DNA from: CAZPZZ01 sp964591245
GTDB taxonomy: Bacteria > Acidobacteriota > Vicinamibacteria > Vicinamibacterales > UBA8438
DNA: 29,913 nt
Assembly: GCA_964591245.1 (NCBI GenBank)
Contig: CAZPZZ010000040.1
Coordinates: 1-29,913 of the forward strand
Direction: 5' to 3'
Below are positions 1-8,954 of this stretch, in pieces (the stretch's first letter is position 1; each line of letters begins with the position of its first letter). The notes beneath the pieces were generated by a model. It was not told the DNA's origin and made no database searches. It saw nothing but the letters and a program-made list of their open reading frames with translations. Both the position numbers and the translations under genes were made by a program.

Positions 1-1155
1 CGGGTAATCAATTTCTACATACCCGAAGATCGACGACTGAATGCTGTAGTAATCCTTCTGCAGGATCGGATCAAATTTGTGGTCGTGGCAACGGGCACAG
101 TGAACGGTCATCCCCAAGACGCCACGCCCAAGCGTCGCAAGCACGTCGTCCAGATAGTCGTGCCGCCGCTCGGGATTATCCTTTTCCCGGAACTGCACCC
201 GTGGGCCCGCTCGGAGATACCCGGTCGCAATCAGCGTTTCATCGGTGATGAGGTCAAGTTCATCACCCGCAATCTGTTCCTTCAAGAACTGGTTGTAGGG
301 CTTGTCTTTGTTGTACGCGTTAATCACGTAATCTCGATATCGCCATGCATTCGGCCGCACGTAGTCCTGCTCAAATCCGGTCGAATCGGCATACCGCGCC
401 ACATCCATCCAATGCCGGCCCCACCGCTCGCCGTACTGCGGCGACGCCAACAATTTCTCGATCAGCCGTTCCCACGCCCCCCGCTGCGTGTCGCTCAAGA
501 AGTCGTCAACCTGATCTGGTGTGGGAGGCAGTCCGGTCAAGTCGAGATACGCGCGACGCAGGCGCGTCAACGGATCGGCTCTCGGTCCCGCACTCACCCC
601 GGCTTCGCCTCGAGCCACGTCGAGAAACCGATCGATTGGATGGTCAAACACGGGAGACGTAGGTACGGGTGCCTGGGAGGGCAGCTGGAACGCCCAGTAA
701 TCCCGTGCGTCCGGTGGCAATTCTGAGTTTTCCAGAGCCGACAGGGCTTGAGCAGCCGACGTCGCGCCTCCAGCATCCCAATGTGCACCGTCATCAATCC
801 AGGCCCGTACGGCCTCCACCTCGGCCACGCTGAGGCTGTCCCCTCCCATGGGCATCGGCGGATCTTCCAGCCCAGCAAGTACCCGGTAGAGACGGCTCTC
901 ATCGGCACGCCCAGGCACCAGCGCGGCCCCCCGCGTGCCCCCGGAAATCGCGGCATCTCGAGTACGCAAATCGAGATCTGACAACTGCGACGCCTCTCCG
1001 TGGCAGTTCCAACAACTCCGTTCGAAAATTGGTCGGATATGGTCGGTAAAAGTGACCTCTTCACCCGACTGTGCCTGGGCGCCAGCCACCCCCGCAAACA
1101 CCATGAGGCCCACCACACTCACGGCAAGGCCGAGCAATTGCTTTATTCGCCGCAT
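1..1155 (-). CDS. PSD1/DUF1549 planctomycete-type cytochrome c protein, C-terminus cut by window edge
   Basis: This gene is open to the left edge (385 codons seen). I chose the ATG at 1155 over the one at 1161: GGAGG at 1162-1166 touches the upstream ATG but lies 6 bases from this one. Residues 1-28 form a Sec signal peptide. A first c-type heme motif CWNCH (48-52) lies in a PSD1-like cytochrome domain (about 35-125, with 'RAWIDDGAHW' near its end). A DUF1549 domain follows (about 170-350), with 'RRAYLDLTGLPPTP', 'RWGRHWMDVARYADS' and 'EQIAGDEL'. A second heme motif CARCHDHKFDPI starts at 353. In this family a DUF1553 domain normally follows, so roughly half the protein is probably missing. 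It is divergent from the secreted ankyrin gene. Family assignment is secure; the biochemical role of these periplasmic cytochromes is not established. Confidence 0.88.
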   Translation of the reverse strand, partial: MRRIKQLLGLAVSVVGLMVFAGVAGAQAQSGEEVTFTDHIRPIFERSCWNCHGEASQLSDLDLRTRDAAISGGTRGAALVPGRADESRLYRVLAGLEDPPMPMGGDSLSVAEVEAVRAWIDDGAHWDAGGATSAAQALSALENSELPPDARDYWAFQLPSQAPVPTSPVFDHPIDRFLDVARGEAGVSAGPRADPLTRLRRAYLDLTGLPPTPDQVDDFLSDTQRGAWERLIEKLLASPQYGERWGRHWMDVARYADSTGFEQDYVRPNAWRYRDYVINAYNKDKPYNQFLKEQIAGDELDLITDETLIATGYLRAGPRVQFREKDNPERRHDYLDDVLATLGRGVLGMTVHCARCHDHKFDPILQKDYYSIQSSIFGYVEIDYP

Positions 1156-1316
1156 CGCCATCCTCCAACGTGACGGAAAGTGCCTTCCAGAACTGCTACA
1201 GCATACCACTCTGGGCACGCAACCTGGCACCGTGCATCGTACAATCACCCCGTCGAACGTCGTAGGTACCAGCTGGCCTTCGCGTTACGATGAACGGTCA
1301 CGTGAGGAGGTACATC

Positions 1317-2747
1317 ATGCAACGGCTACAGACCCTTCTTTGCATTACCGTAGCGCTGGCGAGTGTGCACCTCGATACCAGCGCGCAGGATCTGTCAGTC
1401 GTTCACGCGGCTAGAGACGGCGAGACAGCTCGCGTCAGTGATCTCCTCGATACCGGACAGAGCGCCAACACGCCACAACCAGACGGTGCGACTGCATTAC
1501 ACTGGGCCGCCCACTGGGACGACAGCGCCATGGCGAACGATCTACTGGCCGCCGGTGCCGACGTGGACGCCGCAAACGACTTCGGCGTCGTCCCACTCTG
1601 GCTTGCCGCGCTCAACGGTAGTGCATCGATGGTTCACACGCTGCTGATGGCTGGCGCCAATGTCAACGCGGCGCTCCCCTCCGGCGAAACCGTCCTAATG
1701 ACGGCTTCCCGTACCGGCGACGTCACTGCCGTATCCCTGCTCGTGTCCCACGGTGCGAACATCAACACTCGAGAACAGACACGCGGACAAACCGCCCTCA
1801 TGTGGGCCGTGGCCCAGCGGCATCCGGAAATCGTACAGGTCCTCGTGGAATACGGCGCCGACATCCACATACGTTCGACGGCACGGCCCCGACGGATCCA
1901 TACACGAACAGCGGGATTTAATCCCCTCGGAGTCATCGATACGACGCAGGGTGGAAACACGGCGTTGTTATTTGCAGCCAGACAGGGTGACCTTGAATCG
2001 GCTAGGCATCTCGTGGCCGCCGGCGCCGACGTGAACGACACCGCCCCAATGGGCACGAGTGCGCTCGTCGTCGCCGCAGTGAGCGGCCACGCCAGCGTCG
2101 CCCAATACCTCCTTGAACAGGGTGCCGACCCAAACGCGGACGACGCGGGCTATTCTGCCCTCCACGGGGCCATTTTGCGCGGCGACGCGGCGCTGGCGCT
2201 CGCACTACTGGGCCACGGGGCTGACCCCAACGCGCCGATCAGGCAAGGGAGCCCTGGTAGGCGCAACAGCCCGGACTACGTGCTACAACACGACGTGGTC
2301 GGCACGACCCCATTCTGGCTGGCCGCCCATTTCGCTGAGCCCACCATTATGCGTGCACTTGCAGAGGGTGGGGCCGATCCAGAGTTCATTGCAGACAATG
2401 GGTCAACCCCGCTAATCGCGGCGACGAACGCGCGCCGGCGGCGGGAGCCCGGCCTGACCCCCAATCCCGTGGACGATGAACGGATCGTGCTAGACGCGGC
2501 CAGAGTGGCGATTGAGTCAGGCGTCGAAATCAATGCAAAAGACGTCGCCGGGAATACGGCATTGCACACGGCCGCTCGTCGGCAACTCGATTCCGTCATC
2601 CGACTCCTCGCGGAGCATGGTGCTGCACTGGATACACTGAACGAGGAGGGGCAGACTCCACTCGCGGTCGCCGTGGAACGCGGAAACGACGAGAACACGA
2701 CGGCCGCATTGCTGCGGCTTCTCGGGGCCACTGCCCCCGTACAATGA
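1317..2747 (+). CDS. Secreted ankyrin-repeat protein, copy 1
   Basis: A 476-residue protein with a Sec signal peptide (about 1-24, ending TSAQ) followed almost entirely by ankyrin repeats. Typical repeat cores are 'GATALHWAA', 'GQTALMWAVAQ', 'GNTALHTAA' and 'GADVNDTA'. The start at 1317 is set by GGAGG at 1306-1310, six bases upstream; an in-frame ATG at 1290 has no ribosome binding site. Three stretches break the repeat register: about 186-211, 308-330 (with GSPGRR) and 372-390. Copy 2 at 22292 has counterparts at the same residue positions. Ankyrin repeats bind proteins, and an exported one suggests a periplasmic or surface scaffold. The gene converges on the DUF1552 gene and diverges from the PSD1/DUF1549 gene. 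The fold is certain; the partner is unknown. Confidence 0.92.
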   Translation: MQRLQTLLCITVALASVHLDTSAQDLSVVHAARDGETARVSDLLDTGQSANTPQPDGATALHWAAHWDDSAMANDLLAAGADVDAANDFGVVPLWLAALNGSASMVHTLLMAGANVNAALPSGETVLMTASRTGDVTAVSLLVSHGANINTREQTRGQTALMWAVAQRHPEIVQVLVEYGADIHIRSTARPRRIHTRTAGFNPLGVIDTTQGGNTALLFAARQGDLESARHLVAAGADVNDTAPMGTSALVVAAVSGHASVAQYLLEQGADPNADDAGYSALHGAILRGDAALALALLGHGADPNAPIRQGSPGRRNSPDYVLQHDVVGTTPFWLAAHFAEPTIMRALAEGGADPEFIADNGSTPLIAATNARRRREPGLTPNPVDDERIVLDAARVAIESGVEINAKDVAGNTALHTAARRQLDSVIRLLAEHGAALDTLNEEGQTPLAVAVERGNDENTTAALLRLLGATAPVQ

Positions 2748-2838
2748 AAACGGGGCCTGGTGCCCTCTCGTCAGATGTCAGACATTCGGCAGGCTGGCTC
2801 TCACCGTACAGGCAGGCCCTCGCTCATCGACTGCCGCG

Positions 2839-4173
2839 CTACACGCCCGTCAATCCCTTGAGACTCAGGCGACCGTCACTCTGTCCGAGCTGGTCAATGG
2901 GTACGTCGAGTTTCTCCATCAACGTGACCAGAAGATTCGGCATGAGCGGATCGTCCGCATAACTCAGATGCCGTCCGCCTGCGAGCTGTCCCCCACAACC
3001 CCCAAGCAACAGGACGGGCAAATCAAGCGGACTGTGTGAATTGCTGTCGGACATTCCGCATCCGTACATCATCAGCATGTTATCGAGCAGCGAGCCCTCA
3101 CCGTCTGGCGTCGTACGAAGTTTCTCCACATATTCCCCGAACAACGATGTGTGGTACGCATTGATTTTTGCCATCAGTGCGATCTTGTCGGGTTTATATT
3201 CGTGATGCGACAACGGATGGTGCGCATCCGGCACGCCAATTTCAGTGTAGGTTCTCGAACTCACTTCCCGCCCCAACATGAACGTGGTCACGCGCGTCAG
3301 ATCGATCTGATGCGCCAACAACTGCAAGTCGAACATCAAGCGTACGTGATCGGCGAACGTAGCGGGAATGCCTTCAGGTTGCGCGACCTCCGGAATCTCG
3401 ACGTCGTCCTGTTCCTCTGCTCGCTGAATGCGCCGTTCGATGTCGCGAACCCCATCAAGGTACTCGTCAATTTTCAGGCTGTCCGCCGGCCCCACCTCTC
3501 GACGCAGTTCGCCGACTTTCTCCGACACCGAATCCAGAATCGATTGATCCCGACGCATCCGCGCGCGTCGTACCTTTGGATCCGTACTCCCACTATCTCC
3601 GAACATCTGTTCAAACACGACCCGTGGATTGTTCTCCATCGGCAGCGGTGTTGTCCGGCTTCGCCAGCAAATGGTGTTGGTATACACGCAGCTATGTCCA
3701 CCACTGCATTGACCCGCATTCGCCCGGCTATCGATCGCAAGTTGGAGCGAAGCCACTTCGGTATGCTGACCATATTCCCGAGCCAACAGCTGATCCATGG
3801 AAATGCCCGCAACCGGCGCGGTCTCCCCCGCCACACCCGCCGCCCCGGTCAGGAACGTCGTCGACGCACCGGCGTGTGCCGGCGTCCAATAGCCGCGGAG
3901 ACCCGACACTACCGTCACCTGGTCCCGAAAACGCTCGAGCGGATGGAGAACTGGCGTGAAATCGAAACCGGGACCCTCTGTCGCTGGCGTCCAGTGCTCC
4001 ATCGCCATCCCATTGGGCACGTAGACCACACCGAAGCGACGCGTTGGTCTCGCGACTGTCTTCGACACGGCCGTTACAGCGGGCACCATTGCATCCAGTA
4101 GGGGTAACGCCACCGCCGCCCCCAACCCGCGCAACACCGTTCGCCGCGGCAATGACATCTTCGTGATGATCAT
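2839..4173 (-). CDS. DUF1552 family protein, Tat-exported, copy 1
   Basis: A 444-residue protein starting with a twin-arginine signal (RRTVLRGLG at 10-18), so it is probably exported folded with a cofactor or metal. The whole length fits the DUF1552 family. Conspicuous conserved stretches are 'YVPNGMAMEHW' (about 51-61), 'PMENNPR' (about 178), 'FMLGRE' (298-303), the His cluster DAHHPLSHH (316-324), and 'YGCGMSDSNSH' (370-380). Cys157 and Cys162 are both kept in copy 2. DUF1552 is usually placed near DUF1501 and the alkaline-phosphatase fold, which would make the His/Asp clusters plausible metal ligands; this is inference. It follows the DUF1592 gene after 34 bases on the same strand, the usual pairing for these families. 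Its reaction is unknown. Confidence 0.92.
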   Translation of the reverse strand: MIITKMSLPRRTVLRGLGAAVALPLLDAMVPAVTAVSKTVARPTRRFGVVYVPNGMAMEHWTPATEGPGFDFTPVLHPLERFRDQVTVVSGLRGYWTPAHAGASTTFLTGAAGVAGETAPVAGISMDQLLAREYGQHTEVASLQLAIDSRANAGQCSGGHSCVYTNTICWRSRTTPLPMENNPRVVFEQMFGDSGSTDPKVRRARMRRDQSILDSVSEKVGELRREVGPADSLKIDEYLDGVRDIERRIQRAEEQDDVEIPEVAQPEGIPATFADHVRLMFDLQLLAHQIDLTRVTTFMLGREVSSRTYTEIGVPDAHHPLSHHEYKPDKIALMAKINAYHTSLFGEYVEKLRTTPDGEGSLLDNMLMMYGCGMSDSNSHSPLDLPVLLLGGCGGQLAGGRHLSYADDPLMPNLLVTLMEKLDVPIDQLGQSDGRLSLKGLTGV

Positions 4174-4207
4174 GTTGAATAGCTCTCGTCTCTACTGGGA
4201 ACAGGTA

Positions 4208-6706
4208 TTATTGCGCGCCGGATACCGCACTTGAGCCGACCTCGACCGGCCGCGTCCGCCGCGCCTGAAACGGCGCGCTCCGGACGATGCCGAGCACGAC
4301 CGAGGACCATCTATACTCATCAACTTCAGCCTCACGGAGGATCTCGCGCACGCTGGGACGATCCAAGTGGGACAACCCACGTCCAATCGCATACGCCAAA
4401 AGTTTTTCGGCAACGGCCCCCGCAAACTCCTCTCCTCGACCCAACAGCACTCGTTGGAGACCTGCCGGCCCATCAAACAGTTCCCCACTCGGCATTGTCG
4501 CTGACGCGTCGATTGGCGATCCAGCCTCACTCGTCGCTCGCCATCGACCGATGGCGTCAAAATTTTCAAGCGCGAAGCCCAGTGGGTCCATCGGCGCGTG
4601 ACAACTTGCACACACGGGGTTAGCTCGATGCTGCTCAAGACGCTCGCGAACCGAAGCCGGTTCACCGCGTTCTCCGCGGTCTGGCAACCCTGGCACGTTG
4701 GCTGGTGGTTCCGGAGGCGGTGCCCCCAACACACTTTCAAGAAGCCATTTTCCGCGAAGCACCGGCGAGGTGCGATTCGGATGCGAAGTCACCATCAAGA
4801 GCCCACCGTGTCCAAGTAAGCCTCGCCGTGGATGAGCCGGCGAAAGCGTGACACGGCGAAAGCGATCTCCATAGATCCCGCGAAGACCGTAGTGACGAGC
4901 GAGCCGTTCGTTGACGAAGGTATAGTCCGCGCTCAGCAGTTCCAGAAGGCTACGGTCCTCTCTGATGGTGCTTGCAACAAAGAGTTCCGTTTCCCGTCGA
5001 AACGCGTGACGAAGATTCTCGTCAAACTCAGGATATTCTGCGGACTCACGCTGCTGAGATTCCAGGTTCCGCAACCGTAGCCATTGGCTGACAAAGTTCT
5101 CGATCAAGGCGCTCGAACGCCTATCGGAGAGTAGTCGTCGCGTCTGCCGCTCCAGCTCTTGTGGATCACTGAGTTGGCCGCGGATGGCTACATCCAGCAG
5201 TTCATCGTCCGGAATACTGCTCCAGAGAAAAAACGAAAGCCGCGACGCCAGCGCGAGATCGTCCACACGGTACGGTGTGTCTGGTGCTACACCCGACGGG
5301 TCTCTTTCAATGCGAAAGAGAAAATCTGGATCGACCAGCAGCCGCTCGAGGGCGAACTGGATCCCCCCATCGAAACCCGCCTCGGCCCGTCCTGCAGCAA
5401 AGAACTGCATCAACGTGTCGACCTCGCGGGCCGCCACCGGTCGTCGATAGGCACGACGAGCCAGGCGAGCGAGAATCCGACGGGCGCACACAGACTCCTC
5501 GTTTGATGACGCCCCGGACTCCGGTTGACACAGGAAAATTTCACGACGACTCGCGGTATCGCCTGGCCCCTCGACCGTGTAAGGTCCTCCGATCGCAACC
5601 TGCTCGACCGCCGCGCCATCATCGTATCGCTCGTCTACGAATCGACCATAACCCCTGTTGCGCGGCTGCTGTATCCCCTCGCCTTCCGACAACCCACGCA
5701 CGAAGGACACGCCGACATCTCGCTGCCCGGCTTTGGCCGGAAAGCGAACTTCCAATCCGGCATCCCCGGTATTCATGAAGTACTCCCACTCGGGAGCACC
5801 GGCGATATTCCCGGAAAAGCTCAACGGCGCCATCTGTCCTTTTGAGTCGGCGTCGCCGATAGGGAACCGCGCGATCCCCTCACCATCAACACGGATGTCA
5901 AGCTCCTGTGGCGCAGCGAACCCAAGGATGTAGTCAGAGAAATTCCGGTGAAGCCTGATCGTGATCGTGTACTCACCGTCGACCGGAAAATAGTGGCGAA
6001 CCGCCAAACCTCCGCGCGAGCCGAACGACAGCTTTTCGTCCTGTCGATCGTCTTGCAGAACCCCTGGATGCACTCGATAGGTCGAGACCGAAGGTCCTAT
6101 CGGTGAAATGCCCACCGCAAGCCGGCTGATACGCCGTGCCGCCGACAAATATCGCGACACCAGATCCGGCGACATCGACAGGACCTCACCGTTGTTATCA
6201 AACCCGTGCTCATAGGTATCGTCAGCCGGCAACAGCGAGGCCACATCGATGTCGATCGCGAGCAGATCGCGGACGACGGCCTGATATTCGGCACGATTGA
6301 GACGATGAAATGTCTCCTCGCGCCCGGGATCTGGATTGAGCAATGCCACCGCGTCAATCTCGGTCTCCAACCACGCAGCCGCGGCCCGATACCCGGCGGC
6401 ATCCGGCCGAGGATTGCCAACGGGCGGCATCGTCTGCGCCCGGAGCTTGACGATGACCTGCTCCCACAATTCGGCATGCCCCCCAACACTGGCCAAGTCT
6501 TGGCTATCGAGCACAAGTCCCGCCGTGCGGGACCGTTCATTGTGGCAACGCACGCAGTACTGATCGAGTAATTGCCGCGTGAAGGCCGCTGACGGCTCCG
6601 TCGTCAGTTCCGCCCCCTGCGCCGAAGACCGTGAAGGGAATCCCAAGGCAATCAGTGTCAACAACACCGACAGCAGCTTGCACAAGAACGTCGTGTCGCG
6701 TCGCAT
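4208..6706 (-). CDS. DUF1587/1595/1592/1588/1585 multidomain cytochrome protein, copy 1
   Basis: An 832-residue exported protein. The signal peptide (1-30) is followed by a heme motif CVRCH (51-55) in a cytochrome-like domain. Then come DUF1587 (about 132-200, 'FHRLNRAEYQAVVRDLL'), a beta-rich, carbohydrate-binding-like section (about 230-345), DUF1595 (about 405-468, 'ARRAYRRPV'), DUF1592 (about 480-600, 'LASRLSFFLWSSIPDDELL'), DUF1588 (about 620-720, 'NRTSPVLRGKWLL') holding a second heme motif CASCHAPMDPLG (699-710), and DUF1585 (about 750-818). The start at 6706 gives a clean signal peptide; an upstream ATG at 6829 would overlap the preceding gene. It lies 47 bases after the PHP-like gene and 34 before DUF1552. 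A role in electron transfer or substrate oxidation is plausible but unproven. Confidence 0.92.
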   Translation of the reverse strand: MRRDTTFLCKLLSVLLTLIALGFPSRSSAQGAELTTEPSAAFTRQLLDQYCVRCHNERSRTAGLVLDSQDLASVGGHAELWEQVIVKLRAQTMPPVGNPRPDAAGYRAAAAWLETEIDAVALLNPDPGREETFHRLNRAEYQAVVRDLLAIDIDVASLLPADDTYEHGFDNNGEVLSMSPDLVSRYLSAARRISRLAVGISPIGPSVSTYRVHPGVLQDDRQDEKLSFGSRGGLAVRHYFPVDGEYTITIRLHRNFSDYILGFAAPQELDIRVDGEGIARFPIGDADSKGQMAPLSFSGNIAGAPEWEYFMNTGDAGLEVRFPAKAGQRDVGVSFVRGLSEGEGIQQPRNRGYGRFVDERYDDGAAVEQVAIGGPYTVEGPGDTASRREIFLCQPESGASSNEESVCARRILARLARRAYRRPVAAREVDTLMQFFAAGRAEAGFDGGIQFALERLLVDPDFLFRIERDPSGVAPDTPYRVDDLALASRLSFFLWSSIPDDELLDVAIRGQLSDPQELERQTRRLLSDRRSSALIENFVSQWLRLRNLESQQRESAEYPEFDENLRHAFRRETELFVASTIREDRSLLELLSADYTFVNERLARHYGLRGIYGDRFRRVTLSPAHPRRGLLGHGGLLMVTSHPNRTSPVLRGKWLLESVLGAPPPEPPANVPGLPDRGERGEPASVRERLEQHRANPVCASCHAPMDPLGFALENFDAIGRWRATSEAGSPIDASATMPSGELFDGPAGLQRVLLGRGEEFAGAVAEKLLAYAIGRGLSHLDRPSVREILREAEVDEYRWSSVVLGIVRSAPFQARRTRPVEVGSSAVSGAQ

Positions 6707-6753
6707 CACGGTGTAATGATAGCCTCGACCAGCCCGTTTTGGGATTACACGCA

Positions 6754-8826
6754 TCAATCTCGCCAGACAGGATTCACAAACGCACCGTCCGCCGCGACGT
6801 CCCAGACCGCCACTCGGGCCCACTGCCATCCCTGGACGTCGACGGTCCAGTCAAAGGTCTGGGAACCAAAAGGTCTCGTCGCGGTCAGCGGAATCACGTG
6901 ACGGTCCACCGTGTCGCCGTCTCCCCAGACAATCTCTGCAAAACGTAAAGGAAGGGTCCAGTCTACCCTCACGCGGGCATGAATTCGCTCGTCAGTCGAA
7001 CTCGAAAAATCTACGATCGGCAGTAACACTTCTCCCGTCGTGGTGAAGAAGTCACCCCGCACGAGCGGCTCCAATGCCTCCCCCCATCGCTCAAACGGCG
7101 GCAATTCGTCAAGACGCACGTAGTTGATGTTCATGTGTGCATACAGTTCATGGGTGTCGTCAAACTGAAAGACGTCAACCTCTCCGAAGATCTTCTTGCG
7201 GAATCCCGAGACGCTCAGATCGTCCAGAAGCCGCAAGGAGCGCTCCCCCAACCGCGGTGTCGACATATCAGACGGCAGCGCCTTCCAACCCGCGCCGAGA
7301 TACGCGGGGTCCTGAAAGTGTTCGGTGTCAAAGAGCTGGTCCGGATATCCTGTCGATCCTTTCGTCCGAGGATGGGTCTGGTACATCACGCCGCCCTCCT
7401 TCCGGATCAGCTGGAGGAGTTCGCCGGCATCCGCCGTGCTGTAGACCGTACCGTAGGTCGAATGTGACATCTCGAACGTTCCATCATCCGGACGATTCAT
7501 AAACCAGTAGACCGGACGGGGAAAAATTACGGCCCAGTGACCGCCAAAATGGACGTTCGCTTCTTCACTCGGAATCAGCAAAAAGTCCGGATCTGATTGG
7601 GTCCGGAGTGCATTGAAGTAGGCGTCAAGCTCATCGAGACGACGTTCCGTCAGATCGCGAGGATGGCCATCTCCATGAAAATCCATGATGACCGAGGCAT
7701 CAACCCCCATTGCCTTGAGCACTGGCTTGAACGGTGGGACCCAATCAAACCCATGCTCGAGCGCCTGCATCGTGTAGGCCAGGTGCCAATGGGTGCTCAA
7801 GGTCTTATAGCCTTCGAGTGGCCGAAATCGGTCTCGGTGTGTGAACGCCAGCACATCATCGAGAGCAGCAGCCGGCGGCCCATCCGAGAGCAAGAAGAAC
7901 ACCGACATCCGTTGGGTCTCGCCCGGCGGAGCATTCATCCAGGGGTAGAACCGCCAGTTCGTATCGCGGATCTGGCGAATCCCCATCGACACTCGGCCAC
8001 GCCAGGCCCGATGCCAGAGGTACCCTAGATTCGATGTGAAATCGCGTGGGAAAAAGTACTGATGCGGGGCCGGAAATACCGCAACACTACCTGCCCCGGT
8101 CCGGGCAGCCAGCGTCCGATAGCGCACCTTTACCGGTACCCGTTCCGGATCAAAACCCGTCGCGACCGATTCCCGCAACATACCGGCTGTGTCGTAGTAG
8201 CTCACCCGGGTCTGCATGTTGCCACCTGGTGTGCGGTCGACGCCGGCATCGATTTCCCAGCCGGCGTCGTAGTAATACGCCACATTTGGTGCATACGTCG
8301 TCAGCACCGCTTCCTGCTGAATCAACCGACTTCCAGGAAAAAAGGTATACGCGACACCTCCGTCGAAGACTCCCATGCGCAGCCCATCGAAGAAGAGTTC
8401 TACGCGATCACCGAGGGTCCGCGCCCTGGCCGATCGCAAGCGAAAGACGCCTTGATCGCGCCTAGTTCCGTCGGGATGACTCGGAGGATAGTCAAAGAAG
8501 GCATTCCAGCCACGACGACGCGTACCGGTCTCCCCTTCGTAGACCGGGCGCACCGCGGAAACAACGGTCCGCTCGCCGACCGTGATGGCACTAATCAACG
8601 GCCGATCAGGATCGAGGGAAAACTGTGCCCGCCACATTCGACCAGTCTCGTCCGGCCAGGCTACTTCTAACTCGTCAGCGTCGTCCCCCAAAGCAACCGT
8701 CACCGGCCCAGGGCGTATTTCTTGGATATCCGCTGACACCGCCTGGGCCGCTGCCGCAGCACTGATGAGGACAAACGCAACAGATGAACAGGTCGTAATT
8801 AACGCGTGAATGGCAGGACGTCCCAC
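6754..8826 (-). CDS. Predicted PHP/CehA-like secreted metallohydrolase
   Basis: A 690-residue protein with a Sec signal peptide (about 1-28). I chose the GTG start at 8826, with AGGAG at 8838-8842 and GGAG at 8830-8833 upstream. Residues 30-330 form a beta-rich region I do not recognise. From about 340 the order of motifs resembles the PHP metal-binding fold: THWH (345-348), MDFHGDGH (381-388), a Glu pair (421-422), His430, and THP (484-486). A late GDFFTTTGE (591-599) recalls the C-terminus of CehA/McbA-type hydrolases. Those enzymes hydrolyse esters, carbamates or phosphoesters with a metal cluster. The motif reading is mine and unaligned, so the assignment is an inference. The gene lies between the esterase-cyclase fusion (128 bases) and the DUF1592 gene (47 bases), on the same strand. 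Confidence 0.75.
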   Translation of the reverse strand: MGRPAIHALITTCSSVAFVLISAAAAAQAVSADIQEIRPGPVTVALGDDADELEVAWPDETGRMWRAQFSLDPDRPLISAITVGERTVVSAVRPVYEGETGTRRRGWNAFFDYPPSHPDGTRRDQGVFRLRSARARTLGDRVELFFDGLRMGVFDGGVAYTFFPGSRLIQQEAVLTTYAPNVAYYYDAGWEIDAGVDRTPGGNMQTRVSYYDTAGMLRESVATGFDPERVPVKVRYRTLAARTGAGSVAVFPAPHQYFFPRDFTSNLGYLWHRAWRGRVSMGIRQIRDTNWRFYPWMNAPPGETQRMSVFFLLSDGPPAAALDDVLAFTHRDRFRPLEGYKTLSTHWHLAYTMQALEHGFDWVPPFKPVLKAMGVDASVIMDFHGDGHPRDLTERRLDELDAYFNALRTQSDPDFLLIPSEEANVHFGGHWAVIFPRPVYWFMNRPDDGTFEMSHSTYGTVYSTADAGELLQLIRKEGGVMYQTHPRTKGSTGYPDQLFDTEHFQDPAYLGAGWKALPSDMSTPRLGERSLRLLDDLSVSGFRKKIFGEVDVFQFDDTHELYAHMNINYVRLDELPPFERWGEALEPLVRGDFFTTTGEVLLPIVDFSSSTDERIHARVRVDWTLPLRFAEIVWGDGDTVDRHVIPLTATRPFGSQTFDWTVDVQGWQWARVAVWDVAADGAFVNPVWRD

Positions 8827-8954
8827 AGGCTCCGCTGCTCCTTTGATTCCACGACCTCAACGCCCCGTTATGGCTGGTGGCGCTGCCACTGCCGTCACCT
8901 CATACGCAGAACACCACCGGGCATGAGAAGAAAATGTCCCTCTTCCCACGGGAC

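Noticed and set aside
594..1118. Open frame on the minus strand, 174 codons
   Set aside because: It is out of frame with the PSD1/DUF1549 coding sequence on the same strand, which shows heme motifs and family sequence through the same bases; composition is Arg/Trp-rich, typical of a shadow frame.
1290..1316. ATG at 1290 as start of ankyrin copy 1
   Set aside because: GGAGG at 1306-1310 lies inside this extension and is ideally spaced for the ATG at 1317, which also begins the signal peptide.
3151..4101. Plus-strand open frame of 316 codons
   Set aside because: It is antisense to the DUF1552 gene, with no domain and a low-complexity composition.
6707..6829. Upstream ATG extension of the DUF1592 copy 1 gene
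   Set aside because: It overlaps the coding end of the PHP-like gene and would place non-signal residues ahead of a clear signal peptide that starts at 6706.
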